A stretch of DNA of 64,000 nt from G047528255 sp047528255 (lineage in GTDB: Bacteria; Bacteroidota; Bacteroidia; Flavobacteriales; Blattabacteriaceae), in assembly GCA_047528255.1 (NCBI GenBank), contig CP180024.1, forward strand, positions 186,001-250,000, in the 5' to 3' direction. Below are positions 50,186 through 59,406 of this stretch, piece after piece. The translations under genes and the position numbers were made by a program. Below the pieces are notes generated by a model. The model worked only from the letters and a program-made list of their open reading frames with translations, was not told the origin of the DNA and made no database searches. Every line of letters starts with the position of its first letter. The stretch's first letter is position 1.

Positions 50186-50260
50186 TCAGAACAATATGAA
50201 AATCATCATTCCGATCAGCAGTAGAATCCAGGTTACAATCTTGGCTACAAAACTTGACAT
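50186..50260 (-). CDS. Possible 24-residue membrane peptide
   Basis: ATG frame reading MSSFVAKIVTWILLLIGMMI then FILF and stop. One hydrophobic helix, almost no charge. It is 18 bp downstream of the desaturase stop in the same direction, so could be co-transcribed. No family recognised, and chance is possible at this length. Confidence 0.3.
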   Translation of the reverse strand: MSSFVAKIVTWILLLIGMMIFILF

Positions 50261-50278
50261 GACCGTAGGAGTAAAGAG

Positions 50279-51310
50279 TTATTCCAATGATCTCCGCATT
50301 TTATAATAAGTCTTGAAGCTAATCATTTTTTTATTTTCTTCGTCCCAAAGTTTATTAAAAGCGCATTTGAAACTCCTCCAAAAGTTCAGGCTGGTCACGT
50401 ATTTATCAAAAAGAGGATGGGCGTGGTGGCATTGAGGAAGATTATAAAAGGGAATCCGAGGCGCCAAATGATGGATGTGATGGTAACCTATGTTTCCTGT
50501 GAACCAGTGTCCCACTTTGGAAAGCTTGAAATATGAGCTTCCTTTGATCGCTGCGACGAGAAAATCCCAATCAGATTTCCATTCTTTATAATTGGGGTCG
50601 TGTTGATGTTGAATGTAAAAAACCCAGATGGCGACTACGGAAAAGGTGAAGATGACGGGAAGTTGTATGGCGAGGAGTTTTTGGTAGCCGATTAAAGCTC
50701 CTAAGGAAGCGTAGAAAAATAGTAAAGCCAGATTGCTCATCCAAAGCGCTCGTTTTTCTTTTTTCCAACCTTTCAGTTGTATTAATGGCAAACGATTGTG
50801 GATGAATATATAGTATAAAGGCCCTAGGAAAAACATAACGGGGAAGGAACGATAGGCTCTGTATCGAATTCTACCCCAAAAGCTTAAGGCCTCGTATTCG
50901 CACACGGTTAGTACAGTGATGTCTCCGATATCTCTAAAATCTAGTTGCGCGTTATGCGCGTGATGATGATTGTGTGAACGCGCCCAATATTTGAAGGGAA
51001 TGAGGGTGAGAAGGCTGCAGATGAATCCTATGGTGTTGTTAATTTTTTTGGAAGGGGTAAAAGATTGGTGTCCGCAATCGTGTTGAATGATAAATATTCT
51101 AGTGAGTATTAATCCATTAAAAAACCCCAAGAACAGGGTGAGCGCCCATGAATAACTGTAGGTGAAAAAAATCAACAACCAAACGATTAAAAAAGGAAAA
51201 AAGGTGTTAATGACTTGAATGTAGGCTTTTCGCATGTCAGGCTTGTAGGCCTTGACCCATTCTTTCCAATTTTTTAAATCTTCTTTGATCGCTGCGTTCC
51301 GGTTTTGCAT
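50279..51310 (-). CDS. Membrane fatty acid desaturase
   Basis: Di-iron membrane desaturase that introduces double bonds into acyl chains of membrane lipids. The 343 residues have paired TM helices and all three histidine boxes: HDCGHQSF, HNHHHAH and HHIHHLAPRIPFYNLPQCH. The C-terminal sequence NLPQCHHAHPLF is typical of the DesA-like branch. It follows a dicluster ferredoxin by 53 bp in the same direction, suggesting co-transcription and perhaps electron supply by that ferredoxin (inference). Regiospecificity cannot be told. Intact. Confidence 0.92.
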   Translation of the reverse strand: MQNRNAAIKEDLKNWKEWVKAYKPDMRKAYIQVINTFFPFLIVWLLIFFTYSYSWALTLFLGFFNGLILTRIFIIQHDCGHQSFTPSKKINNTIGFICSLLTLIPFKYWARSHNHHHAHNAQLDFRDIGDITVLTVCEYEALSFWGRIRYRAYRSFPVMFFLGPLYYIFIHNRLPLIQLKGWKKEKRALWMSNLALLFFYASLGALIGYQKLLAIQLPVIFTFSVVAIWVFYIQHQHDPNYKEWKSDWDFLVAAIKGSSYFKLSKVGHWFTGNIGYHHIHHLAPRIPFYNLPQCHHAHPLFDKYVTSLNFWRSFKCAFNKLWDEENKKMISFKTYYKMRRSLE

Positions 51311-51363
51311 AAAAATATTGTCAGCCCTTTCCTGAAAGGGGGATTGATCAAGTCTGTATAATC

Positions 51364-51717
51364 TTAAATACTATTGTGCAAGAAGTTCTTTTTTTCTAGC
51401 AGGATTTCTTTAGATTCTACGTGGTTTTCATCAGGCACGCAACAGTCTACGGGACATACGGCCGCGCATTGCGGTTCTTCATAAAATCCGACACATTCTG
51501 TACACTTGTCTCTCACTATGAAAAATATATCATCTTCTTTAGGGGCTTGTTCGGAATTGGCATCTATCGAGAAGCCGGAATAGGTGGTGACGTTGCCTTT
51601 AAGAGCCGTGCCGTCGGAAAGGCGCCATTCCATAGCACCTTCGTAGATTGCGTTATTGGGGCACTCAGGTTCGCAAGCGCCGCAATTGATGCATTCATCG
51701 GTGATTTTTATTGCCAT
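51364..51717 (-). CDS. Dicluster [4Fe-4S] ferredoxin
   Basis: Low-potential electron carrier with two [4Fe-4S] clusters. From ATG 51717 it has 117 residues (MAIKITDECINCGACEPECP...). Cluster motif 1 is CINCGACEPECP; motif 2 is CTECVGFYEEPQCAAVCPVDC. The central insert with MEWRLSDGT and the SEQAPKEDDIFFIV segment are typical of the flavobacterial form. I reject the upstream ATG at 51759 because a perfect -7 box lies at 51757-51764, on top of it. Divergent from the acyl-CoA reductase, followed by the desaturase. Confidence 0.93.
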   Translation of the reverse strand: MAIKITDECINCGACEPECPNNAIYEGAMEWRLSDGTALKGNVTTYSGFSIDANSEQAPKEDDIFFIVRDKCTECVGFYEEPQCAAVCPVDCCVPDENHVESKEILLEKKNFLHNSI

Positions 51718-51756
51718 TTTACAAGCTTTTTCGCTTATTTTGCCTACTCGAAATTG

Positions 51757-51764
51757 CAAATTTA
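51757..51764 (-). promoter_or_regulatory. Putative -7 box TAAATTTG for ferredoxin-desaturase
   Basis: Perfect TAnnTTTG on the minus strand; overlaps the longer frame's ATG and fixes the ferredoxin start at 51717. Confidence 0.5.
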
Positions 51765-51784
51765 AGTTTTAATTTATTATTCGA

Positions 51785-52825
51785 ATGATGAGGCTATTCA
51801 TAAGGGCATTTGACAGGTTGGGGGCTTTTCTTAGGTATTTTGGCGGAGATGATGATGTTTCCGGATTGGAATATTTTGTCAAGCCATTTAAGGAGCTTAA
51901 GAGAGATTTGCATCAAAAAAACCCCTGGTTTACGATTGATAATGTGAGCTTTGCTTTGAGGAAATGGGGAGAGTTGCTCAAAGAGGAAAAATTGTTTAAT
52001 TGGGTGAGAGAGTATGATCTTCCGGTCAAGCAAACAAAAAATGTTGCGATCATTATGGCGGGAAATATCCCGTTGGTGGGGTTTCATGATTTTTTGTGTG
52101 TTTTATTATCCGGAAATCGTTCCTTAATAAAAACTGCTTCCGGAGATGATCAGATTTTGGCTTTTTTGTGTCGCGCGCTTGTCGTTTTGGAACCTGTTTT
52201 GGAAGAGCGTATTATTTTTGTTGATTTTCCTTTGAAAGGTTTTGATGCTGTGATCGCTACCGGGAGCAATAATACGGCTCGATATTTTGAGCATTATTTC
52301 AGAGGCAGTCCACAGTTAATCCGTAAAAATCGTGTTTCAGCGGCTGTTTTGCAAGGATATGAAAGTCAGGAGGATTTGTATGGATTAGTGCAAGATATTT
52401 TGAGGTATTTCGGAAGAGGGTGTCGAAGCGTGAGCAAGGTTTTCATTCCTCTTCATTATGATTTGGCTGGAATATTTCAGGTTTTTAACGGGGAAAGCAC
52501 AGTGATGGGGAATTCTAAGTATGCTCGTAATTATGATTATTATCGGGCTATTTATTTACTTGATGAGGTGTCTTTTAAAGAAACAGGAATATCTCTTTTG
52601 AGAGAAGATACTGCTTATCATAGTCCGATTTCAGTTTTGTTTTATGAATATTATGATGATTTGCAGAATGTCAGAGAGCGCCTTGAACGAGATCGGCATC
52701 TACTGCAATGTGTTGTGGGTCGTGGAGTTTTCCGGGGAGAGATTCCTTTTGGACAGGCTCAATGCCCGACATTGACAGATTATGCTGACGGAGTGGATAC
52801 GATGCGGTTTTTGGAGAAGCTCTGA
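51785..52825 (+). CDS. Acyl-CoA reductase (LuxC-like)
   Basis: NADPH-dependent reduction of acyl-CoA to aldehyde is the activity of the LuxC family. The 346 residues show IIMAGNIPLVGFHDFLCVLL, SGNRSLIKTASGDD, VIATGSNNTARYFEHYF and YFGRGCRSVSKVFIP with the likely catalytic Cys. This gene beside a dicluster ferredoxin is, from memory, a standard flavobacterial pair; the physiological product there is not well known. Divergent from the ferredoxin with 67 bp between starts. No signal peptide. The usual neighbour serC is not here; IS debris follows the gene. Confidence 0.88.
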   Translation: MMRLFIRAFDRLGAFLRYFGGDDDVSGLEYFVKPFKELKRDLHQKNPWFTIDNVSFALRKWGELLKEEKLFNWVREYDLPVKQTKNVAIIMAGNIPLVGFHDFLCVLLSGNRSLIKTASGDDQILAFLCRALVVLEPVLEERIIFVDFPLKGFDAVIATGSNNTARYFEHYFRGSPQLIRKNRVSAAVLQGYESQEDLYGLVQDILRYFGRGCRSVSKVFIPLHYDLAGIFQVFNGESTVMGNSKYARNYDYYRAIYLLDEVSFKETGISLLREDTAYHSPISVLFYEYYDDLQNVRERLERDRHLLQCVVGRGVFRGEIPFGQAQCPTLTDYADGVDTMRFLEKL

Positions 52826-52888
52826 CCCTTATCAGAAGGCCAGCCAAAGTTATGGAGCAATGTGTTTTTCGACAGCATCATATTAACT

Positions 52889-53968
52889 GAGAACGTTTCA
52901 TGAAAAAATGAATTTTAAAAACCTATAAATCAATATATTATTTCATATATTTGGAGTATGAAATAAAAAAATTTGGATCTATGGTCAGAAGCACCGCTAA
53001 ACTAAGCTTTAGTGAACTATATATGGAACGTTTTACCAGAAGGCTGAATTTTTCAAAAAGCTTAAAAACCTTAATCTACTTGGAAAGTATGGAGAAAGAA
53101 ATAAGAAAATATATCAAAAAGGCTAGGGAATAAAAGCCCAACCTGCTTACAGTGGAATATCGTTATTTACGATGATGCTTTTGAGTCACTGGTATTATCT
53201 CAGTGATGTAGGAACGGAGAATTGGTGAAAGAATACTTGAGTTGCATGCTCTTTTGTGTTTTTCGATTGGTAGATTAGATCCCAAATCTATAGGATTTTA
53301 TGCATATTTTGCAATGAAATAGTCGCCAAAAAGACATATGAGTTCTTACTGAAAAAGATCAATAAAGAATTAGAAAAGCATCAGGAGATAGTTAAAACAG
53401 GAGTGATAGTAGATCCAGGATTACAGTGATCCACTTGCTCCCAAGTGTAGATCCTACCTACGTAGTGGAGGATCGGAAGGAAGAGAGGCAAAAGCAAATA
53501 AGTCAAAGAAAATCAAGGGATAAGAAAAGATACTTAATCAGGATTAGACACTCAAGAAAAATGGCTCAAGAAAACAGGTAAACTCTACTACGGATACAAG
53601 AAGCACATAGAGGGGGATAAAAATGGAATGATACTAGCTACACATAGTGTAGCAGCTAATGAGAATGATAGTAGAGGGCTAAAGCCATTAATAAGCAAAC
53701 TAGGATATAAAACCAGAGAAGTATATGCAAAGAAAGGTTACTAAGTGCCAGCCAACGTATTTTAATGCGCTGTCCATAAAAAATAGATATAATTAATTAA
53801 TTTATAATCAAAAATTTTCGAAGACAATGTGAAAGAGTAAATCTACATCTTCTCTAACGATGCCATCTAGGATGGCTGAATAAATGTAATCCACCATTAA
53901 CACAATAGTATCAAAACAATATATTGATTTACAAATATTTTAAAACTCTTCTCTCATGCAATATTCTC
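52889..53968. mobile_element. IS5-type plus copy and solo left end
   Basis: 52889-53912 is a plus copy (GAGAACGTTTCATG...) missing about 250 bp of the C-terminal coding region. 53913-53968 is a minus solo left end ending at ...ATATTCTC. Confidence 0.88.
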
Positions 53969-54006
53969 ATTTCTAGTTCCCAGTTTTCTTCTTACATACT
54001 TTGTGT
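53969..54006. repeat. Non-IS 37-bp repeat next to an IS left end, copy B
   Basis: Inverted copy of 45400-45437. It lies between the solo left end and the DUF4271-like remnant. Confidence 0.65.
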
Positions 54007-54039
54007 AATAATTTTTTAAAAAAAACTAATTATATATTC

Positions 54040-54222
54040 TTTTTTTTTTACTACGATAGTATTTTTTATTTCTTTTTATTTATTTTAATTAGGTATTTGA
54101 CCTTTTTCTGTAGATTGGAATGCGTTATGGGTATTCCGCTATATCACATTATGTTGTACATTTACAGCCTCGAGATGTTTCCGATTCTTTTTCTTTTCAA
54201 ATATATGATTGGAGTAAAATGA
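54040..54222 (+). pseudogene. C-terminal remnant of a DUF4271-like membrane protein
   Basis: An open frame (54001-54222) reads a hydrophobic stretch and ends with PLYHIMLYIYSLEMFPILFL then FKYMIGVK, resembling the C-terminus of the DUF4271 family (F-H-x-x-L-Y-L-C-x-LE-x-x-P), the usual gene upstream of hemD in Flavobacteriia. Only the last 50-60 residues remain; the 5' part has been replaced by IS debris. Its stop overlaps the hemD start (ATGA). It may still be translated and couple hemD. The low-complexity A/T start is not reliable coding sequence. Confidence 0.55.
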
Positions 54223-54974
54223 TGAAGATGAAAGTGCAGAATATTCTCATTTCACAACCGCCCCCTGCGATAGAGTCTTCCCCTTATTTAGAATTGAGCA
54301 GAAGCCCAAACGTCAAGATAGACTTCCGCCCTTTTATAGAAGTGAAAGGGGTTTCTTCCGGAGAGGTCAGGAGACAAAAGATCGATTTTTCAGATTTTTC
54401 CGCTGTAATTTTTACCAGTAAAAATGCTGTAGATCATTATTTCAGGATGTCTGAAGATATGCGTTATAAAGTTCCTGATGATATGAAATATGTCTGTCAA
54501 TCCGAGACTATTGCGTATTATCTTCAAAAATATGTTGTGTATCGCAAGCGAAAAATATATGTAGGTGAGAAGGATTTCAAAGAGATATTGTCTATCATCA
54601 GAAAGCACAGAAAAGAAAAATTTCTTTTACCTTCTTCGAATGTTTTGAAGCCTGAGGTGCCTCGAATGTTGTCCAAGCTCGATGTGAACTGGAAGCGAGC
54701 CATCTTGTACAAGACGGTGTCAAGTGATCTGTCGGATTTAAAAGATATTTTTTACGATGTTTTGGTCTTTTTCAGTCCAGCGGGAATCAAGTCGTTGTTT
54801 GAGAATTTTCCCGATTTTGAACAGAATTTGGTAAAGATCGCTACTTTCGGTAAAAGCACTTCTGAAGCTGCATCCAAAGCAGGGTTAAAGGTTAACATTC
54901 GTGTGCCTACAGCCAAGACGTCTTCTATGGCCATGGCTTTGGAAAAATACTTGAGGGATCATGATCTTTTTTGA
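54219..54974 (+). CDS. hemD: Uroporphyrinogen-III synthase
   Basis: Cyclises hydroxymethylbilane to uroporphyrinogen III in haem synthesis. From ATG 54219 it has 251 residues (MMKMKVQNILISQPPP). Two-domain HemD fold: ISQPPPAIESSPYLEL, IEVKGVSSGEV, FSAVIFTSKNAVDHYF, the second domain with FLLPSSNVLKPEVPRML and YKTVSSDL, and FFSPAGIKSLFENFP and IATFGKSTSEAASKAGL. The Bacteroidota form is divergent from E. coli but the motif set fits. The frame is open to 54120, yet those residues are a shifted reading of the DUF4271 remnant, so the ATGA overlap sets the start. Confidence 0.9.
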   Translation: MMKMKVQNILISQPPPAIESSPYLELSRSPNVKIDFRPFIEVKGVSSGEVRRQKIDFSDFSAVIFTSKNAVDHYFRMSEDMRYKVPDDMKYVCQSETIAYYLQKYVVYRKRKIYVGEKDFKEILSIIRKHRKEKFLLPSSNVLKPEVPRMLSKLDVNWKRAILYKTVSSDLSDLKDIFYDVLVFFSPAGIKSLFENFPDFEQNLVKIATFGKSTSEAASKAGLKVNIRVPTAKTSSMAMALEKYLRDHDLF

Positions 54975-54986
54975 GTCAGATTCTAT

Positions 54987-55365
54987 TTATAACAATGGTA
55001 TCGAAACAATATATTGATTTACAAATATTTTAACCTACTTCTCTCATGCAATGTTCTCCAAATTGGTGAGTAAAAGTCGATAGGTAGTAAAACGTATTTA
55101 TATCAGTATAAAGCGTTAGTTGCTATTCAGGAAACACTCGTTACAAACGATTAGCTCGTGTGCATGCTCAACATCTTATGAAGGATATGAAGAATAATTG
55201 TATCATTCCCCTGAAGTTGTTATGCGCTGTTCATAAAAAAAGATATAGTTAATTAATTTATAATCAATAATTGTAGAATAAAATATAAAAGACTAAATCT
55301 ACATCTTCTTCAACAACCCATCTAGGAGGCTGAATAAACATAATCCATCTTAACACAATGGTTTC
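54987..55365. mobile_element. IS5-type end fragments
   Basis: 54987-55003 eroded right end (ACAATGGTATCG), 55004-55058 minus solo left end, 55059-55365 plus C-terminal piece with right end. The stretch lies between hemD and folK. Confidence 0.85.
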
Positions 55366-55397
55366 ATATCACGAAAACAAATCATTTAGCTCTATTA

Positions 55398-55889
55398 CTA
55401 ATCGATTCTTTTCACATCTAATGAATCTGTACAACGACTCAATAATTCCTCCAAAGTCAGACCGAATTTGGGATGTTTTCTCTGGGGATCCAATTCGCAC
55501 AAAGGCTCGAGAACAAATCGACGCAAGTGCAATAAAGAATGAGGAATCGAAAGTCTAACTCCTTGAAAAATCATTTGATCGTAAAATAGAACATCAATAT
55601 CGATCTCCCGATCTTGATAAATACCGGATAAACTTTTTGTCTTTCTCCCAAAAGACGACTCGATATCAAGAATGCTTTCTAAAAGCTGCATGGGGGAACG
55701 AGAAGTTTTCAATACTACCACCCTATTCCAAAAAAAAGGAGAATTTTCCATCCCCCAAGCCTGACTTTTATAATAAGAAGACGTGCTTACCACTTCTCCC
55801 ATACGTTGAGCGACCAAAGTGAAAGAAGCCTCTAAATAGTCTCTTTTATTTCCTTTATTGCTTCCCAACATCAAAAAAATATCTGCCAT
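55398..55889 (-). CDS. folK: 6-hydroxymethyl-7,8-dihydropterin pyrophosphokinase
   Basis: Transfers pyrophosphate from ATP to hydroxymethyl-dihydropterin in folate synthesis. The 163 residues include the start MADIFLMLGSNKGNKRDYLE, SSYYKSQAWGMENSPFFWN (pterin contacts), ESSFGRKTKSLSGIYQDREIDIDVLFYD (both metal-binding Asp in DREIDIDVL) and IPHSLLHLRRFVLEPLCEL. Length normal. Alone between IS blocks; folP and folB are not nearby. Intact folate synthesis agrees with the intact gcvT. Confidence 0.95.
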   Translation of the reverse strand: MADIFLMLGSNKGNKRDYLEASFTLVAQRMGEVVSTSSYYKSQAWGMENSPFFWNRVVVLKTSRSPMQLLESILDIESSFGRKTKSLSGIYQDREIDIDVLFYDQMIFQGVRLSIPHSLLHLRRFVLEPLCELDPQRKHPKFGLTLEELLSRCTDSLDVKRID

Positions 55890-55940
55890 ATTTAAGTATT
55901 TTATTAATTTAGAACGGTTAAGTTAATAATCCTTTGAAAC

Positions 55941-57209
55941 TAGAACGTTGCATGAGTAAATGAGATTAAAGACCTGTAAATCAGTATGTTTATTTCATCT
56001 ACTTGGAGTGGAAAATAAAAAAATATTCGGCACTATGCTCAGAAGCTCCGCTCAAATAAGTTTTAATGTTTTATATATGGAACGTTCTACAGAAGGCGTG
56101 AGTTTTTAAAAAAGTTAAACACTTTGATCCACTGGGAACGAATAGAGAAAGAAATAATAATATATCAAAAAGACCAGGGAATAAAAGACTAACCTGCCTA
56201 AAGTGGAATATCGTTATTTAAGATGATGCTTTTGACTCACTGGTATGATCTCAGTGAGATAGGAACGAAAGAATTGGTGAAAGAATATTTGAGCTGCATG
56301 CAATTTTGTGGTTTTCGATTGAAAAATCAGATACTAAATCATACGGCTCTATGCAGATTTCGAAATGAAATAGTAGCAAAAAAGGCATATAAGAGTTTAC
56401 TGAAAAAGATCAATAAGGAATTAGAAAAATCAGGCGATAGTTAAAACAGGATTGATTGTAGAGGTTAGTATTACAGTGAGTACCCTTGCTCCAAAGGAGC
56501 TCTCATACCTACGTAGTGGAGGATCAGAAGGAAAAGAGGGAAAAGCAAATCAGTGAAAGAAAAGCAAGGGCAAAAAAAGAGACTCAATCAGGAGTAGACA
56601 TTCAAGAAAAATGCTCAAGAAATCAGGTAAACTCTACTACGGATACAAAAAGCATATAGGGGGGAGGGATAAAAATGGAATGGAGACTAGCAATACATAG
56701 CGTAGCAGCCAATGAGCATGATAGCAGAGCGCTAAAGCCATTAATAAACAAACTAGGATATAAGCCCAGAGAAATATATGCAGACAAAGGTTACCCAAGT
56801 CCAGCCAACGTTTTTTATTTTCATAGTCGAGGCATAAAATACCGTATACAGAAAAAAGCATATAGAAACAGCCCTTAAGTAGGATAGCTATATTATTCAA
56901 CATAATTATTGAGTAAAACTCGATGGGTAATAGAACGCACTTTTAGCAGTATAAATCGTTGGTTTGGATCAATAAAGGCTCGTTACAAAGGATTAGCTCG
57001 TGTGCATGACCAATATCTTATGGAGACTATGACGCATAATTTGTATCGTATCTCTGATATTATTATGTGGTATTTATAAAAAAAGATACAATTAATTATT
57101 TTATAATCAATATATTTCGAATATTACATAAAAACTAAATCTACATCTTCTCTAACGAAGCCATCTAAGAGCTTGAATAAACGTAATCCACCATTAACAC
57201 AATGGTCTC
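55941..57209 (+). mobile_element. Full-length decayed IS5-type copy (1269 bp)
   Basis: The best copy for reading the element's layout: left end TAGAACGTTGCATGAG, transposase coding region from about 56080, right end ...ACACAATGGTCTC at 57209. Readable segments in order: HWYDLSEIGTKELVKEYL, RFRNEIVAKKAYKSLLKK, KLYYGYKKHIGG, SVAANEHDSRALKPLINKLG, PREIYADKGY and FHSRGIKYRIQKKAYRN. At least five frame changes or stops. Confidence 0.92.
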
Positions 57210-57317
57210 AACTCGTACAAAAAACAAGGCTTTAATAACGTATTATGACTTCGGTACTGCAAGGAATATACAATTACATCTCCGGCTTGAATCGGGCCAA
57301 CCATAAGAATATATCTG
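57210..57317 (+). other. Short ORF overlapping rodA, possible gene tail
   Basis: A 29-codon frame (57247-57336) reads MTSVLQGIYNYISGLNRANH then KNISDEQKK and overlaps the rodA start by 19 bp. It may be the 3' end of an upstream operon gene removed by the IS copy. Not recognised. Confidence 0.3.
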
Positions 57318-58562
57318 ATGAACAAAAGAAATAAAACCGTCTTGGGAAATATAGACTGGTGGATCGTCTTGATCTACTTGACTTTAGTATGCTTCGGTTG
57401 GATGAATATCTATTCAGTATCTCCGGAAAAGGCGGAAAAACAATTGATTTGGATCGTATTGGGAGGCCTATTGATATTCATCCTGTTTCTGGGCAACCCT
57501 ACCGATTATAAATATCTCTCTTTTCCTTTTTACTTGTTGACGATTTTATCGCTCATCGGGGTGCTGATCTTCGGGAAGACCGTCAATGGAGCTAAAGCTT
57601 GGTACGCTCTGGGACCGATGAGCTTCCAACCTGCAGAGTTGGCTAAAATAACCATAGCTTTAGTTATCTCAAAAGTGATGAACCAGCCCAATATCTCCAT
57701 TACGGAGAGCAAAACGTTAATGACTTTAATCGGTTTATTGGCCTTACCCATCCCGCTTATCCTCCTGCAGCCGGATCCGGGGTCGGTGTTGGTATTCTCG
57801 GCATTTATTTTAGTTTTTTACAGAGAGGGTGGGCCTATTCGGTTAATTATCATAGGTTTTGTTTTGATAGGAATCTTTTTACTTTCACTCAACCTTTCAC
57901 CATGGATGATCTCCGGGAGCATGGCGACGATTTTTCTGCTCTATATATTTTTTCTCCCGAAAAAAAGATTTAAAGAATGGATGTCTCCCGTTTTTATCTT
58001 CTTGGGGCTGATCGTTTTTGTATTTTCCTCACCAATTCTTTTCGATAAATTATTGAAACCGCACCATAAGAATCGGATCAGCATTTTGTTCAAAAATGAG
58101 TTTGACAAAAAATATCGAGATAATGTAGGTTACAATCTATTTTCCTCGAAGGCTGCTATCGCATCGGGGGAATTTTTGGGCAAAGGTTTTCAAAAAGGGA
58201 CGGTCACCAAAGGAAAATTTGTTCCGGAGCAATTTACCGATTATATTTTTTGCACGGTGGGTGAAGAATGGGGATTCAGAGGGAGCTCATTACTAGTTAT
58301 CATTTATTTGACGTTCATCGGTCGCATTTATTTCCTGGCCGAAAAACAAAAGGACAGCTTTTCTCGCGTCTTCGGATATTCGGTAGGGAGCCTGCTGTTG
58401 CTGCACTTGCTGATCAATCTAGGAATGGTTATGGGAATACTACCTACTATAGGTATCCCTCTTCCTTTTTTCAGTTATGGAGGATCTTCTTTGTGGGCGT
58501 TTACCGTATTGGTATTTCTGTTCATCCGCCTAGACGCTTCAGATCGCAGTAATCTAATTTAA
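57318..58562 (+). CDS. rodA: Rod shape-determining SEDS protein RodA
   Basis: Peptidoglycan glycosyltransferase of the elongasome, a polytopic membrane protein of the SEDS family that works with PBP2. It has 414 residues with about ten TM helices. Family landmarks: the VNGAKAWYALGPMSFQPAEL block (conserved W and QPAE), LLQPDPGSVLVF with the catalytic-region Asp, EFLGKGFQKGTVTKGKFVPE, FTDYIFCTVGEEWGFRGS and GMVMGILPTIGIPLPFFSYG. RodA rather than FtsW is favoured by VPEQFTDYIF and the short N-terminus. mrdA and mre genes usually precede it; here an IS copy does. Confidence 0.93.
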   Translation: MNKRNKTVLGNIDWWIVLIYLTLVCFGWMNIYSVSPEKAEKQLIWIVLGGLLIFILFLGNPTDYKYLSFPFYLLTILSLIGVLIFGKTVNGAKAWYALGPMSFQPAELAKITIALVISKVMNQPNISITESKTLMTLIGLLALPIPLILLQPDPGSVLVFSAFILVFYREGGPIRLIIIGFVLIGIFLLSLNLSPWMISGSMATIFLLYIFFLPKKRFKEWMSPVFIFLGLIVFVFSSPILFDKLLKPHHKNRISILFKNEFDKKYRDNVGYNLFSSKAAIASGEFLGKGFQKGTVTKGKFVPEQFTDYIFCTVGEEWGFRGSSLLVIIYLTFIGRIYFLAEKQKDSFSRVFGYSVGSLLLLHLLINLGMVMGILPTIGIPLPFFSYGGSSLWAFTVLVFLFIRLDASDRSNLI

Positions 58563-58608
58563 CTTCTGCATGATCTCTTCAAATCGATTAGCAATGGACA
58601 GTTGTTTT

Positions 58609-59383
58609 GAGACCATTGTTTTAAGGTGGATTACGTTTATTCAGCCTCCTAGATGGGCTCGTTGGAAAATATGTAGAGAGAACGTTGCATGGGAAAAAAA
58701 ATAAAATATTTGTAAATCAACAAATTGTTTCGTATATTTGAAGTGTAAAATAAAAAATTCGACTCTATGATCAGAGCCTCGCACAAATAACCTTTAGTGA
58801 ACTATATATGGAACGTTCTACCAAAAGGAGTGAGTTTTTCAAAAGGTTAAAAACCTTGATATACTGGGAAGGGATGGAAAAAAAATAAGAAAAATATATC
58901 AAAAAGGCCAGAGAATAAAAGGCTACCTGCTTACAGTGGAATATCATTATTTAAGATTATGTTTTTGAGTCATTGGTGTGATCTCAGTGATTTAGAAACG
59001 GAAGAATTGGTGAAAGAATCCTTGAGCTGCATGAACTTTTGTGGTTTTTGATTGGAAGATCAGATCCCAGATCATACGACTCTATGCAGATTTCGCAATG
59101 AAATAGTAGCCAAAAAGTTATATGAGAGCTTATTGAAAAAGATCAATAAGATATTAGAAAAGCATCAGGCGATAGTTAAAAGAGGAGTGATTCTAGATTG
59201 CAGTATTACAGTGATTTACTTTGCTCCAAATGGAGCTCTACCTCTACGTAGTAAAGGATCGGAAGGAAGAGGGGCTATAATCAACAGTATTCGAATACAA
59301 TATGAAAGACTAAAGCTATATCTTCTCTAACGAGCACCTTTAGGAAGCTGAATAAATGAATCCACCATTAAAACAATGGTCTC
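58609..59383. mobile_element. IS5-type right-end piece plus deleted plus copy
   Basis: 58609-58677 is a minus right end (GAGACCATTGTTTTAAG). 58678-59383 is a plus copy that keeps about 600 bp of the 5' half (DHTTLCRFRNEIVAKKLYES readable) and is then joined to the right end ...ACAATGGTCTC. Confidence 0.88.
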
Positions 59384-59406
59384 TGAACGAACAATGGATT
59401 GAACGC

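Noticed and set aside
51718..51759. Longer ferredoxin frame from ATG 51759
   Set aside because: A perfect -7 box overlaps it; MAIKITDECI is the family start.
54120..54218. Longer hemD frame from 54120
   Set aside because: It is the shifted reading of the DUF4271-like tail; the ATGA overlap gives a better start.
4235..59383. Target site duplications of the IS copies
   Set aside because: I compared flanks of several copies and saw no constant direct repeat; ends are too eroded to call one. There is only a bias to T before the right end.
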